Source: Candidatus Heimdallarchaeota archaeon AB_125
GTDB taxonomy: Archaea > Asgardarchaeota > Heimdallarchaeia > Heimdallarchaeales > Heimdallarchaeaceae
Reading direction: 5' to 3'
Length of the DNA stretch: 14,061 nt
NCBI GenBank assembly: GCA_001940755.1
Contig: MEHH01000039.1
Location: 1 to 14,061 of the forward strand
Position 1 is the first letter of the stretch; each line of letters begins with the position of its first letter. Made by a program: the position numbers and the translations under genes. Positions 1 to 6,766 of the stretch are shown piece by piece. Under the pieces are notes generated by a model. That model did no database searches. It saw only the letters and a program-made list of their open reading frames with translations, and had not been told where the DNA came from.

Positions 1-934
1 TGTTTGATAGAGCTCTTTCTTCTTCTGTTTTCATATCATCATCCCATTTCAAGCTGAATCCATTTTCGTTTAGAGTATCAATAGCTGTTTTATAGCTTAT
101 CTTTTTGAATGGAGCTTTAATAGATTCAAGAACCGAAGTATCTCTTTTAAGTTCTTTGAACTCTTTGGCATTGTGCTTTAGAACATATTGAACAATGTAT
201 GCAACTAGTTCTTCTTGAATCTTCATGTTGCCTTCAAAGTCTACAAATGCTTCTTCTCCTTCAATGTGCCAAAATTCATTCACATGTCTTTTGGTTCTCA
301 TTTTTTCTGCTCTGAAGCTAGGAGTGATTGCATATACTTTTTCTAAACTGTAAATGAGTGCTTCCAGATAAAGTTGAATACTCTGACTCAGATAAGCTGT
401 ATGATCGAAGTACTTCAAACTGAATAGAGTTGAACCTCCTTCACAAGCTGAACCTGTAAGTATTGGTGGTGTTGTCTCGTAGAAATCGTTCTCAAAGAAC
501 CATTCTCTTGCTGCACGTAAGACAGATGCTTTGACTTTCCAAACATTGGTTGCTTTGTAGCTTCTAACAAACAAATGAGTGTTATCAAGCATGAATTCTT
601 TGCTTTGATCCTTAGCAACGGGGAAGATCTCCCCTTTATGTTTTAGTGTGAAATTAGTTATTTTCACTTCTACATTATTTATAGCCCTAATATCCTCTAC
701 TGGATTACCTTCAACTGTAATATAATTCTCAATAGCAGTTTCGTTTAACATATTCCAAACTTCTGGAGAGAGTTTTTCTTCAGTTCCGACGCACTGGATA
801 ATGCCAGAAGCGTCGCGTAAAACGACAAAGATTTTATCTTTCATTTTACGGATTCGATAGACCCACCCACGAAGTTTAACAGAGTCTTCGCTAGGTGTAA
901 CTTTACTTGCGTAGATGAAAGTTTGTTCGGGCAT
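1..934 (-). CDS. asnS: Asparaginyl-tRNA synthetase, 5' part (C-terminus outside window)
   Basis: This class IIb aminoacyl-tRNA synthetase would charge tRNA-Asn with asparagine in the cytoplasm. The first 311 residues are visible. An N-terminal OB-fold for anticodon binding covers about residues 18-98 (LRGWVYRIRKMKDKIFVVLRD in part), followed by the start of the catalytic core. The core shows VRSYKATNVWKVKA near 123-136, the ILTGSACEGG loop (158-167), YLSQSIQLYLE (181-191) and class II motif 2 as FRAEKMRTKRH (207-217). The run EFWHIEGEEAF after motif 2 fits AsnRS rather than AspRS. Having an OB-fold argues against the archaeal asparagine synthetase paralog, which lacks it. The glycine usual in LSQSGQ is Ile here. 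The ATG at 934 lies about 26 nt downstream of a TATA-like box, so the mRNA is probably leaderless. Motif 3 lies outside the window. Confidence 0.92.
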   Translation of the reverse strand, partial: MPEQTFIYASKVTPSEDSVKLRGWVYRIRKMKDKIFVVLRDASGIIQCVGTEEKLSPEVWNMLNETAIENYITVEGNPVEDIRAINNVEVKITNFTLKHKGEIFPVAKDQSKEFMLDNTHLFVRSYKATNVWKVKASVLRAAREWFFENDFYETTPPILTGSACEGGSTLFSLKYFDHTAYLSQSIQLYLEALIYSLEKVYAITPSFRAEKMRTKRHVNEFWHIEGEEAFVDFEGNMKIQEELVAYIVQYVLKHNAKEFKELKRDTSVLESIKAPFKKISYKTAIDTLNENGFSLKWDDDMKTEEERALSN

Positions 935-943
935 AAATTAGCC

Positions 944-955
944 GTTGCATGCAAC
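944..955. repeat. Perfect 12-bp palindrome GTTGCATGCAAC
   Basis: This self-complementary 12-mer lies between the asnS start codon and its TATA-like box, over the expected transcription start. That placing would suit a repressor operator. No regulator gene is adjacent, so the role is inference. Confidence 0.4.
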
Positions 956-966
956 TTTAAAAAGTT
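953..966 (-). promoter_or_regulatory. TATA-like box for asnS
   Basis: Read on the minus strand this is AACTTTTTAAAGTT. It is centred about 25 nt before the asnS ATG at 934, the distance expected for a leaderless archaeal transcript. It is also a near-perfect inverted repeat (AACTTT, 2 nt, AAAGTT). Confidence 0.5.
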
Positions 967-1008
967 TTGAGGTTAAAGTGAAATGAAACGAATAGCAAGA
1001 TAAAAAGA

Positions 1009-1016
1009 TTTTAAAA
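1009..1016 (+). promoter_or_regulatory. TATA-like box for the MFS gene
   Basis: TTTTAAAA is centred about 26 nt upstream of the ATG at 1039. This favours that ATG over the in-frame TTG at 1024, and a leaderless mRNA. Confidence 0.5.
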
Positions 1017-1038
1017 GAAAATTTTGAACGAAGTTTCA

Positions 1039-2433
1039 ATGCGGAAAGAGAGACAGACTTTATTTGGTCTTATGTTATCAAGTTTCATAATAAACTTGGG
1101 CTGGGGTGCCATTTTACCATTTATGGCAATTTACGCGGATCTCTTTTTCTATGATTTTCATTGGGGTTCCTTAACCATAAATGTTACAACTCAAATAGGT
1201 CTACTCACTTCCGCAATGATGATTTCTAGAGCTATATTAGCTCCTATTTTTGGAAGGTTAAGTGATTCAGAAGGAAGAAAACCAGTAATTGTTGTGGGTT
1301 TGGCAATGTACGTTTTTCTAACATTTGGATTCGGTCTGGCAAAAGCATTTTGGTCTTTGTTTCTAGTTAGATTCTTCCAAGGAGTAGCTTCAGCATTAGT
1401 ATGGCCTGTTGCAGAATCAGCAATTGTTGATATCTCGGAAGATGAAAAAAGAGGGAGAAATTTAGGCTGGTTTATACTGTCCCAATCTCTTGGATGGGCG
1501 ATAGGTCCTTTTCTGGGTAGTGGTTTATTTTCCTTATCAAAACTTATAGTAGTAGGAGATGTAGCAGCATTCAGAATAACATTCTTCTTCTTAGGCGCAT
1601 TATCATTTTTTTCATTCTTAGCTTTCAATTTTATGGTGATAGATCCAAAAACTGGAACAGCAAGGATGAATTTGAAAGATCTTTGGAAAGCTCTAGTCGA
1701 TGTTCTAAAAACATTTGGTCAATTCCGTATAAGAGTACCAAAACTCCTACGACCTTCCTTCTGGAAGGAAAGGTCTGGTAGTCTGAAATCAATTTACTTC
1801 TTGAGTTTCACGAATGGTTTTAATTTTGCAATGGTTTTTCCAATACTCTCACTATTTTTAGTAGATAGCTATGGACTTACAGCTGAAACTGTTGGAATCA
1901 TTTTTGGTATATCAGGAATTGTTGGAGTAACTTTTAACCCATTAGGGGGATATCTTGCTGATAAAACCAGTAAAAAGATTCTTGTAGTTATTTCAGGTAC
2001 TCTATCAGCTATTCTATTATTCTTCCTTGGTTTCCAAATGGTAGCTTATGGATTAATTGCTCTATTCATTGTCAGACAGCTGATTCAGCAAATTAACATG
2101 CCAGCTTTCAGAGCTCTTCAAGCTGATTTAGTAAAAGATGAAGTAAGAGGTTTAGAATTTGGCAATGTTCAGATGTTCAATAATTTTGGTGCAGTTTTAG
2201 GACCTATAATTGGAGGGATTCTGTATGGACAATTTCGAGGATCAACTCCTTTATGGACAATTGGTAGTGTGAATATCTTTGGGCTTGAAGTGTTACTAAT
2301 TATTACAACCACTATAATGATTCTCTCTGCACTGGTTATTTTCTTCTTTGTTAAGAAGAAAGATTATGTTGTAAATGTCAAAAAGATAAAAGAAGAATCT
2401 GAAAGAATAACTCCTATAGATTTGAATGACTGA
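1039..2433 (+). CDS. Major facilitator superfamily transporter
   Basis: This 464-residue polytopic membrane protein has hydrophobic segments in two halves separated by a basic central loop (about 200-250), as in 12-helix MFS carriers. The first half carries the MFS loop 2-3 motif as GRLSDSEGRKP (72-82). The second half carries its relic as GGYLADKTSKK (303-313). RFFQG near 111 and SEDEKRGRNLGW near 133-144 also fit drug/sugar-type MFS proteins. The C-terminus is charged and cytoplasmic. An in-frame TTG at 1024 would add five residues, but the ATG at 1039 sits 26 nt from a TATA-like box. The gene is divergent from asnS. The substrate cannot be told; multidrug-type efflux is the usual reading of this architecture. 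Confidence 0.9.
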   Translation: MRKERQTLFGLMLSSFIINLGWGAILPFMAIYADLFFYDFHWGSLTINVTTQIGLLTSAMMISRAILAPIFGRLSDSEGRKPVIVVGLAMYVFLTFGFGLAKAFWSLFLVRFFQGVASALVWPVAESAIVDISEDEKRGRNLGWFILSQSLGWAIGPFLGSGLFSLSKLIVVGDVAAFRITFFFLGALSFFSFLAFNFMVIDPKTGTARMNLKDLWKALVDVLKTFGQFRIRVPKLLRPSFWKERSGSLKSIYFLSFTNGFNFAMVFPILSLFLVDSYGLTAETVGIIFGISGIVGVTFNPLGGYLADKTSKKILVVISGTLSAILLFFLGFQMVAYGLIALFIVRQLIQQINMPAFRALQADLVKDEVRGLEFGNVQMFNNFGAVLGPIIGGILYGQFRGSTPLWTIGSVNIFGLEVLLIITTTIMILSALVIFFFVKKKDYVVNVKKIKEESERITPIDLND

Positions 2434-2462
2434 AGATTCAGTAGATTTCTTATAATCATGGG

Positions 2463-2475
2463 TTAAAATTAAATA
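2463..2475 (+). promoter_or_regulatory. Possible TATA-like box for the amidotransferase gene
   Basis: TTAAAATTAAATA lies about 37 nt before the ATG at 2506, in the 72-nt gap after the MFS gene. If used, the leader would be around 10 nt. Read-through from the MFS gene is equally possible. Confidence 0.3.
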
Positions 2476-2505
2476 CTTCATACATTTTGTTAATTGGGGA
2501 ACAAC

Positions 2506-3264
2506 ATGTGTAGACTCTTTCTAAATACTGGGCGAATTGCTTCTAAGAAAACTTTGGAAGAGTATATTGGCTCATGTTCAGATTATATAGGAGGAGCAAA
2601 GCTAGACGTTCATGAAAGAAATGAAACTAAACTTGAACAACATAAAGATGGATATGGCTATGCATATGTTAAGAAAGATCACTTTGAGATAAGAAGATAT
2701 CGCGAACCAATCTTTCAACGCAATCCTGTTGACGAAATTAGAAAAATAGAAACAGATGTTCTCTTTGTTCATGCTAGAAAAGCATCACCCAAGATTGAAG
2801 TTAACATTAAGAACAATCATCCGTTCTACTGGTATAATGGTGATGAATATGTTTTTGGACATAATGGTACCATTAAGAGTCAAATAAAAAATTTCGATGA
2901 TAGAAAATTTTTCTTAAAAGGTTCTACTGATTCTGAGAAGTATTTCTATGCTATGTTAACTGAGATGGGAGAAAATGAATGGAAAGTAGATAAGCAAATG
3001 CTTAGCAAGATCTTAGAATATTGGGATTATACAGCAGCCAACTTTATATTAGCTTCTCCAAAGAAAGCTTGGATTGGTGTATTTTATAGAAAAGATCCTC
3101 TCTACTTTACAATGAAGCTGTATAAGACTGAAGACTCAATTGTAGTTAGCTCTAGTGCACTCCCATCATTAGGATCTCCAACTGAGAGATTGAGAAATGG
3201 AGATATAATTGAGATAGATATTGAGAGCAATAATTATTATTATCTAAGTGAATACAGAGTATAG
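2506..3264 (+). CDS. Class II glutamine amidotransferase (GATase_4/EgtC-YafJ type)
   Basis: This 252-residue N-terminal-nucleophile amidohydrolase would release ammonia from glutamine or hydrolyse a gamma-glutamyl amide. The start is fixed by biology: the nucleophile must be Cys2, and the ATG at 2506 gives MCRLF. An upstream in-frame TTG at 2494 would bury it. Other family features are DGYGYAY (48-54), the Arg of HAR (89-91), NNHPF (103-107), the oxyanion-hole FGHNGTI (117-123) and STDSE (140-144). It has no synthetase domain, so the partner or true substrate is unknown. YafJ- and EgtC-like stand-alone members are the closest general class. Its last 17 bp overlap the next gene, which suggests translational coupling. 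Confidence 0.9.
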   Translation: MCRLFLNTGRIASKKTLEEYIGSCSDYIGGAKLDVHERNETKLEQHKDGYGYAYVKKDHFEIRRYREPIFQRNPVDEIRKIETDVLFVHARKASPKIEVNIKNNHPFYWYNGDEYVFGHNGTIKSQIKNFDDRKFFLKGSTDSEKYFYAMLTEMGENEWKVDKQMLSKILEYWDYTAANFILASPKKAWIGVFYRKDPLYFTMKLYKTEDSIVVSSSALPSLGSPTERLRNGDIIEIDIESNNYYYLSEYRV

Positions 3265-3841
3265 TAGAGTTGAATCAATTTTGTCAGATTCTGTGGATAA
3301 TGAAAATAGTAAAAAACAGAAGAAAAGTTTCTCAGAAAGATTACAACTCTTTTCAATGAAATATCTTGCACATCATCCATCCTGTAAGAAGTTTGACAAT
3401 CACATATTTAGAATCGGTAAACTATTTCTTTGTGTAGGGTGCACTAGTGTATTTTTAGGATTCATCTCCTATACGGTAATATTCTTCTCATTACTCTCTT
3501 CTTTCAGAAGATTTCCATATATCACTGGAGCAATTGCAGCTTTTGGTGTAGGTATGGCATTGATGCAAGTTTTTCTAAAACCTAAATTTAAACTGTTCAA
3601 AGCATTTTTCAGATTTTGTTTAGGCGTAGGATTGGGAGCATATATAGCTCTAATTGTTCAAGTGTCTACTATCTCTCAATTAGGAGGTTACTCAATGTTA
3701 GTTCAAGTTGCTCTCTTCTTACTTCTTATTCCTGGAGTATACCTTTACAATGTTCTAAGAGGAGATTCTCCCTATTTAGAGTGTGAAAGCTGTTCAGTAA
3801 AGCTTGAAGAATCTACTTGTGATTATTCGATTGATTCTTGA
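3248..3841 (+). CDS. DUF2085-like four-helix membrane protein with Cys pairs
   Basis: This is a 197-residue protein if it starts at the GTG at 3248; TTG 3281 and ATG 3356 are later in-frame choices. A polar N-terminus is followed by HHPSC (42-46) and CVGC (62-65), then four hydrophobic segments at about 59-85, 91-110, 119-139 and 148-170. A C-terminal CESC (179-182) follows. The His/Cys block before the first helix resembles the conserved signature of DUF2085 membrane proteins, whose function is not known. The three Cys groups could bind a metal or form disulfides; that is inference. It overlaps the amidotransferase gene upstream by 17 bp. It overlaps the VOC gene on the other strand by 19 bp at its 3' end. 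Confidence 0.75.
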   Translation: MNTEYSRVESILSDSVDNENSKKQKKSFSERLQLFSMKYLAHHPSCKKFDNHIFRIGKLFLCVGCTSVFLGFISYTVIFFSLLSSFRRFPYITGAIAAFGVGMALMQVFLKPKFKLFKAFFRFCLGVGLGAYIALIVQVSTISQLGGYSMLVQVALFLLLIPGVYLYNVLRGDSPYLECESCSVKLEESTCDYSIDS

Positions 3842-4212
3842 ATCTCTATTTGATATCCCTCTGGATCGTTAAACACAAAAGCTTTGATTTTGAGTTCAGT
3901 ATTAACGAACATCTCAGATAGACCATCCACATTAGCTTGTTTACAGTACTCATAAAAAGCATCAACATCAGGAACACGGATGCAAATCTGAACTGGTTTA
4001 ATCTCATTCCATTTATGCATCCCTTTTTTTTCGTCAACTATACCGACATAACCTGATTCAGATATTCTATATATTTTGCAGAACCCTTGATCTATTTCCA
4101 TAGGGAATCCAAGAAAATTTTCATAGAACTCAATACCCTTGTTAAGATCTCTATAATAGATGAAAGTAATCAACTTCTCAGCTTTATTTCCAATTAGTTC
4201 AGGTCTTTTCAT
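3823..4212 (-). CDS. VOC (glyoxalase/bleomycin-resistance fold) protein
   Basis: This 129-residue single-domain protein has two beta-alpha-beta-beta-beta halves. The first starts at KLITFIYYRDLNKGIEFYENF (about 13-33, in part). The second starts at KPVQICIRVPDVDAFYEYC, and the protein ends in the typical FNDPEGYQIEIQE, whose Glu is a usual metal ligand. Compared with glyoxalase I, the first-strand position that normally holds a metal-binding His is hydrophobic here, so it is probably not a true glyoxalase I. Substrate and reaction are unknown; family members include lyases, dioxygenases and resistance proteins. The start ATG at 4212 has a TATA-like box 24 nt upstream. The last 19 bp overlap the convergent membrane-protein gene. 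Confidence 0.87.
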   Translation of the reverse strand: MKRPELIGNKAEKLITFIYYRDLNKGIEFYENFLGFPMEIDQGFCKIYRISESGYVGIVDEKKGMHKWNEIKPVQICIRVPDVDAFYEYCKQANVDGLSEMFVNTELKIKAFVFNDPEGYQIEIQESIE

Positions 4213-4230
4213 TACTCATTCCATTTTTTT

Positions 4231-4240
4231 CTTAAATTTC
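4231..4240 (-). promoter_or_regulatory. TATA-like box for the VOC gene
   Basis: The minus strand reads GAAATTTAAG, centred about 24 nt before the ATG at 4212. This fits the leaderless pattern of the neighbouring genes. Confidence 0.4.
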
Positions 4241-4305
4241 AATCTTTCTCCTTACCTATGCTTTAGATGATAACCCTTCTAACAAGGTCTCATGCATTTT
4301 TGGGT

Positions 4306-4374
4306 ACATGTAAGACGTGAAAAAGGTAAATAGAATATATTTTATCATGAAAAGAGGTTTCGGGCCTTACATGT
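4306..4374. repeat. Inverted pair ACATGTAAG / CTTACATGT flanking a TATA-like box
   Basis: The arms are 4306-4314 and 4366-4374, nine perfect bases with 51 nt between. Each contains TACATGT, and the left one sits in the palindrome TACATGTA (4305-4312). The plus-strand TATA-like box at 4333-4344 (GAATATATTTTA) lies between the arms. That would suit two half-operators around a promoter. Confidence 0.4.
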
Positions 4375-4480
4375 CGCTTTTAAACCCCCTCCCTTCTTGT
4401 ATATGTCTCCTACCAAGAAGAAGACCTTAACGATAAGGTTAATTTAATGCAAAATTTTAGTGTAAAAAAATCACACTCAA

Positions 4481-4520
4481 GAATCTTACCACGTATTTTT
4501 AGATTTGTGTGGTAAGATTC
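4481..4520. repeat. Perfect 12-bp inverted repeat, hairpin
   Basis: The arms GAATCTTACCAC (4481-4492) and GTGGTAAGATTC (4509-4520) pair without mismatch. Two more G-U pairs are possible in RNA, leaving a loop of about 12 nt. It is the strongest hairpin in the window. It could end a plus-strand RNA, or act in the 3' region of the metallophosphoesterase transcript. Confidence 0.6.
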
Positions 4521-4580
4521 ACCAGTTTAATGAATGCTTTTTTGAAGATAGATAAAACATTAGCTTGTCAAATTCAGTCT

Positions 4581-4597
4581 AAAAAATGAAAAAAATA
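4581..4597 (-). terminator. Archaeal-type T-rich terminator after the metallophosphoesterase gene
   Basis: On the minus strand, 26 to 42 nt after the stop codon, there are runs of seven and six T separated by CA. Archaeal RNA polymerase terminates on such U-tracts without a GC hairpin. Confidence 0.45.
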
Positions 4598-4622
4598 GAA
4601 CAAAGAAAGAATTATTTTGAGT

Positions 4623-6194
4623 TTATTCTTTTCTCTTTCTTCGTATTACTGTAGCTATCATTAACATCATAACAAAAGAGACAATCATTAAGATATTAAA
4701 AGAGTAGCTTGTTTCTGTTGTTGGATATTCAAGTGCATAAAAGAACAAAGCTATTTCATTGTTACCCTCAACTACTTCGTCTATAATTTCTCCGTCATCC
4801 ACAGTTATAGTCCAGTTATATGTTCCAGGTTCAGAAACTGACCAGATTTTTTGAAATACATATGATTCTCCCACATCTAATGCAGGAATAGCTTGGGTAT
4901 GAAGCACGGTAGTATCGTTTGTTATTGATGCTTCTGTTACTTCAGTAATGTCTTGTGTCCCTATGTTGGTTACTCTAATATTGACTTCTTGTGTCAAATT
5001 AAAGTATCCAGTATACTTATTTTGAACAACTTCTACTCTAAGATCTGGTTTATCATCTTTATTGATAGTAAATTCATCTATTAAACTATAATCCATTCTG
5101 AAAGCTCTGAAATTCAACTGATTAGGATATACATCCAGTAATGTGAAATGATAAACTGCTTCTGAAATTATTGATTGAGGAATTGTGAGAGCTGGAGATA
5201 AATCATAAAGAGGAGCACCAATTGACCCTGCAATTACATAAGTGATATTGTTATTCATTAGTCTTTCATAGAAATGATCGTGACCACTTACAACCATGGT
5301 AATGTTGTATTGTTCAAAAATTGGAACAAGTAATGTTATTATATCATCATATTGACCAAGATTATATCTTGTTGAAGAAGCATAAGCTGGTTTGTGCATA
5401 AGTATAAGCTTCCAAGGATAGTCATTGTGTGCTTGTAGATCTGTATGTAACCAAGCTATTTGTTCATCAAATGTTCCTCCATAACTTTCGACACAAGTAT
5501 GTAGAACTGAAATATGAACTGGTCCATAGTTAAAAGAATAATATTCTTCTTTTCCAGGGAATGCAAAATTTTTATAGTAATTTGTATGATTCTTTTCATG
5601 ATTACCCAGTGCTGACATGAAAGGAAATTCGTACAAAAGATCTTTCAAGTCATAGAACCAATCATTCCATTGATTTGCATCAAGACCACTTTCTACAAGA
5701 TCTCCATCGAATATGGCAAAATCTGCAGATACTTTTGATATTTGCCTTGATGAAACTCTTCTATCTGCTCGATTGGTTCTAGAATCTCCAATAGCAAGGA
5801 ATTTTGCATGCTCATCTACATTTCCTGTTTTAAAATCAAGATCTATACTCCAAGTATTTCCATCACCAACTCTATAGTGATAAACAGTATTAGGAGTTAA
5901 ACCAGTCAGCTCAACTGTGTGCAAAGTTCCTGATAATCCTGTTTCCTCTGAACCATATGTGCTACCGAGACCATATTGAACAATGGACTCAGTGACTTCA
6001 CTTGTTTTCCAACTCATTGTCATGGTTGTGCTGGTATCATGTTGCCAACTAAGATGTATTTGATATGGTATAATCTCTGTAACTTTAGCTGATACTTGAA
6101 AGAACTGTACTGTAGCAGGCATCATGAAAATCAATATTAAAGTGAAAACCTGTAAACTTTTTCTATTTTTCATATGTTCAGCTTTAGGAAGCAT
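4623..6194 (-). CDS. Secreted, membrane-anchored metallophosphoesterase (purple acid phosphatase-like)
   Basis: This 523-residue extracellular phosphatase would hydrolyse phosphate esters outside the cell. A signal peptide covers about 1-37 (ATG at residue 8 is an alternative start). A fibronectin-III-like domain typical of purple acid phosphatases follows (about 41-123). The calcineurin-like core carries all metal motifs: GDSR (136-139), GDL (164-166), GNHE (197-200), LMHKP (265-269) and GHDHFYER (304-311). The Tyr that gives purple acid phosphatases their colour (GDxxY) is Glu168 here, so the metal centre may differ. A CARDB-like beta domain (about 383-484), a transmembrane helix (about 498-517) and a basic RRKRKE tail then anchor it facing outward. 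It probably serves phosphate scavenging; the substrate is unknown. Confidence 0.92.
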   Translation of the reverse strand: MLPKAEHMKNRKSLQVFTLILIFMMPATVQFFQVSAKVTEIIPYQIHLSWQHDTSTTMTMSWKTSEVTESIVQYGLGSTYGSEETGLSGTLHTVELTGLTPNTVYHYRVGDGNTWSIDLDFKTGNVDEHAKFLAIGDSRTNRADRRVSSRQISKVSADFAIFDGDLVESGLDANQWNDWFYDLKDLLYEFPFMSALGNHEKNHTNYYKNFAFPGKEEYYSFNYGPVHISVLHTCVESYGGTFDEQIAWLHTDLQAHNDYPWKLILMHKPAYASSTRYNLGQYDDIITLLVPIFEQYNITMVVSGHDHFYERLMNNNITYVIAGSIGAPLYDLSPALTIPQSIISEAVYHFTLLDVYPNQLNFRAFRMDYSLIDEFTINKDDKPDLRVEVVQNKYTGYFNLTQEVNIRVTNIGTQDITEVTEASITNDTTVLHTQAIPALDVGESYVFQKIWSVSEPGTYNWTITVDDGEIIDEVVEGNNEIALFFYALEYPTTETSYSFNILMIVSFVMMLMIATVIRRKRKE

Positions 6195-6213
6195 AATTTT
6201 TAAGGATTACCTA

Positions 6214-6226
6214 ATATCAATAAATC
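6214..6226 (-). promoter_or_regulatory. TATA-like box for the metallophosphoesterase gene
   Basis: An AT-rich element containing TTTATTGATATT on the minus strand is centred about 26 nt before the ATG at 6194. This supports that start and a leaderless mRNA. Confidence 0.35.
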
Positions 6227-6339
6227 ATTAAAATTATATTGGAAAGAAACTTGAATTGTTACATTATTTCTTTTTAGCCTTTGTAGTTACAAATAAGAAA
6301 ACGAAATTTCAATGCGAGATAATCTAAGAAATTCTTCTT

Positions 6340-6471
6340 CTATTTATTGCAGGAACTGATAAAAACGATAGAAATGTCATCAGAGTAGACATTGTTAAGG
6401 AATGGCTAGTTTTTGAAGGGATTGGAATTCCCCATTGCTACTAAAATTAAAGTTGGAGCTTACTTTTTCAC
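6340..6471 (-). pseudogene. Possible decayed C-terminus of a PP2C-like phosphatase
   Basis: One minus-strand frame reads APTLILVAMGNSNPFKN, stop, PFLNNVYSDDISIVFISS, stop. In-frame stops lie at 6460-6462 and 6406-6408, and the frame ends at 6340. SDDISIVFI resembles the last strand of PP2C phosphatases, where an Asp-Asp/Asn-Ile-Ser/Thr motif supplies a metal ligand. The stretch is short and the match was made by eye, so this is a suggestion only. Confidence 0.25.
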
Positions 6472-6570
6472 TTGCATAAGCATTCTTCGGATTTTTAATC
6501 TCAAAGTTAAATTACAAGTGAAGAAATCTATGCTAAAAATAAAGAAATTCAGAAAGTGTATAGGTGACAG

Positions 6571-6738
6571 TTATTTTTTTGTTCCCATCGCTGCAGTGGA
6601 TAGTTTTCGTCTTAATCTTCGGTTAGATAATCCTCTGTTCAGTTTTCTAAGAAGCCAGAAAGCAAATCCAAATATTACTCCGAATAAAATTATTACGATG
6701 AATACGCTTATGATTGAAGGGATGATTATTGGAGGCAT
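6571..6738 (-). CDS. Small single-helix membrane protein (55 aa)
   Basis: This short frame starts at ATG 6738 and ends at TAA 6573-6571. It encodes a hydrophobic helix at about residues 3-30 (PPIIIPSIISVFIVIILFG and onward, with FGFAFWLL). A strongly basic tail follows (RKLNRGLSNRRLRRKL, 31-46). By the positive-inside rule the N-terminus is outside and the tail in the cytoplasm. The clean helix-plus-basic-tail pattern makes it more believable than the overlapping plus-strand frame. It lies 69 nt downstream of the biotin ligase gene on the same strand and has a TATA-like element of its own. No family recognised. The function is unknown. Confidence 0.5.
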   Translation of the reverse strand: MPPIIIPSIISVFIVIILFGVIFGFAFWLLRKLNRGLSNRRLRRKLSTAAMGTKK

Positions 6739-6766
6739 AGTTTCTTAACACCTACTCAAAGAAAAT

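Larger units (their letters stand above)
4213..4622. other. 410-bp gene-free region rich in inverted repeats
   Basis: No credible coding frame, tRNA or rRNA was found here. The stretch holds at least five inverted repeats: 4306-4314/4366-4374, 4393-4399/4414-4420, 4424-4429/4434-4439, 4459-4463/4473-4477 and 4481-4492/4509-4520. It also has a plus-strand TATA-like box at 4333-4344 and a segment (about 4355-4425) less AT-rich than its surroundings. A plus-strand structured RNA starting near 4362, or a doubled operator, would explain this. I do not recognise a known RNA family. Confidence 0.4.
6195..6570. other. 376-bp region without an intact gene
   Basis: It contains the metallophosphoesterase promoter near its left end, a possible minus-strand pseudogene fragment (6340-6471), and no tRNA. 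A 17-base segment (6300-6316) matches 1027-1043, at the MFS start, in 16 positions. A plus-strand open frame across 6413-6748 looks unlike a real protein. Confidence 0.4.

Noticed and set aside
1191..1628. Minus-strand open frame of 145 codons inside the MFS gene
   Set aside because: It is the antisense shadow of clear transmembrane coding sequence; the product looks random.
4306..4520. CRISPR array or insertion-sequence ends
   Set aside because: The inverted repeats differ from one another and are not evenly spaced. There is no transposase and no target-site duplication.
4213..4622. tRNA, SRP RNA or RNase P RNA gene
   Set aside because: No T-loop signature, cloverleaf, SRP tetraloop helix or RNase P core motif could be seen by eye.
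6330..6352. TTATTGCAG followed by an open frame, like an intron 3' splice site
   Set aside because: No matching 5' site or upstream exon, and protein introns of this type are not expected in an archaeon. The minus strand explains the stretch better.
6413..6748. Plus-strand open frame of 111 codons with a TTG start
   Set aside because: It has odd composition, no promoter or ribosome site and no family resemblance. It covers a more convincing minus-strand helix-plus-basic-tail frame.
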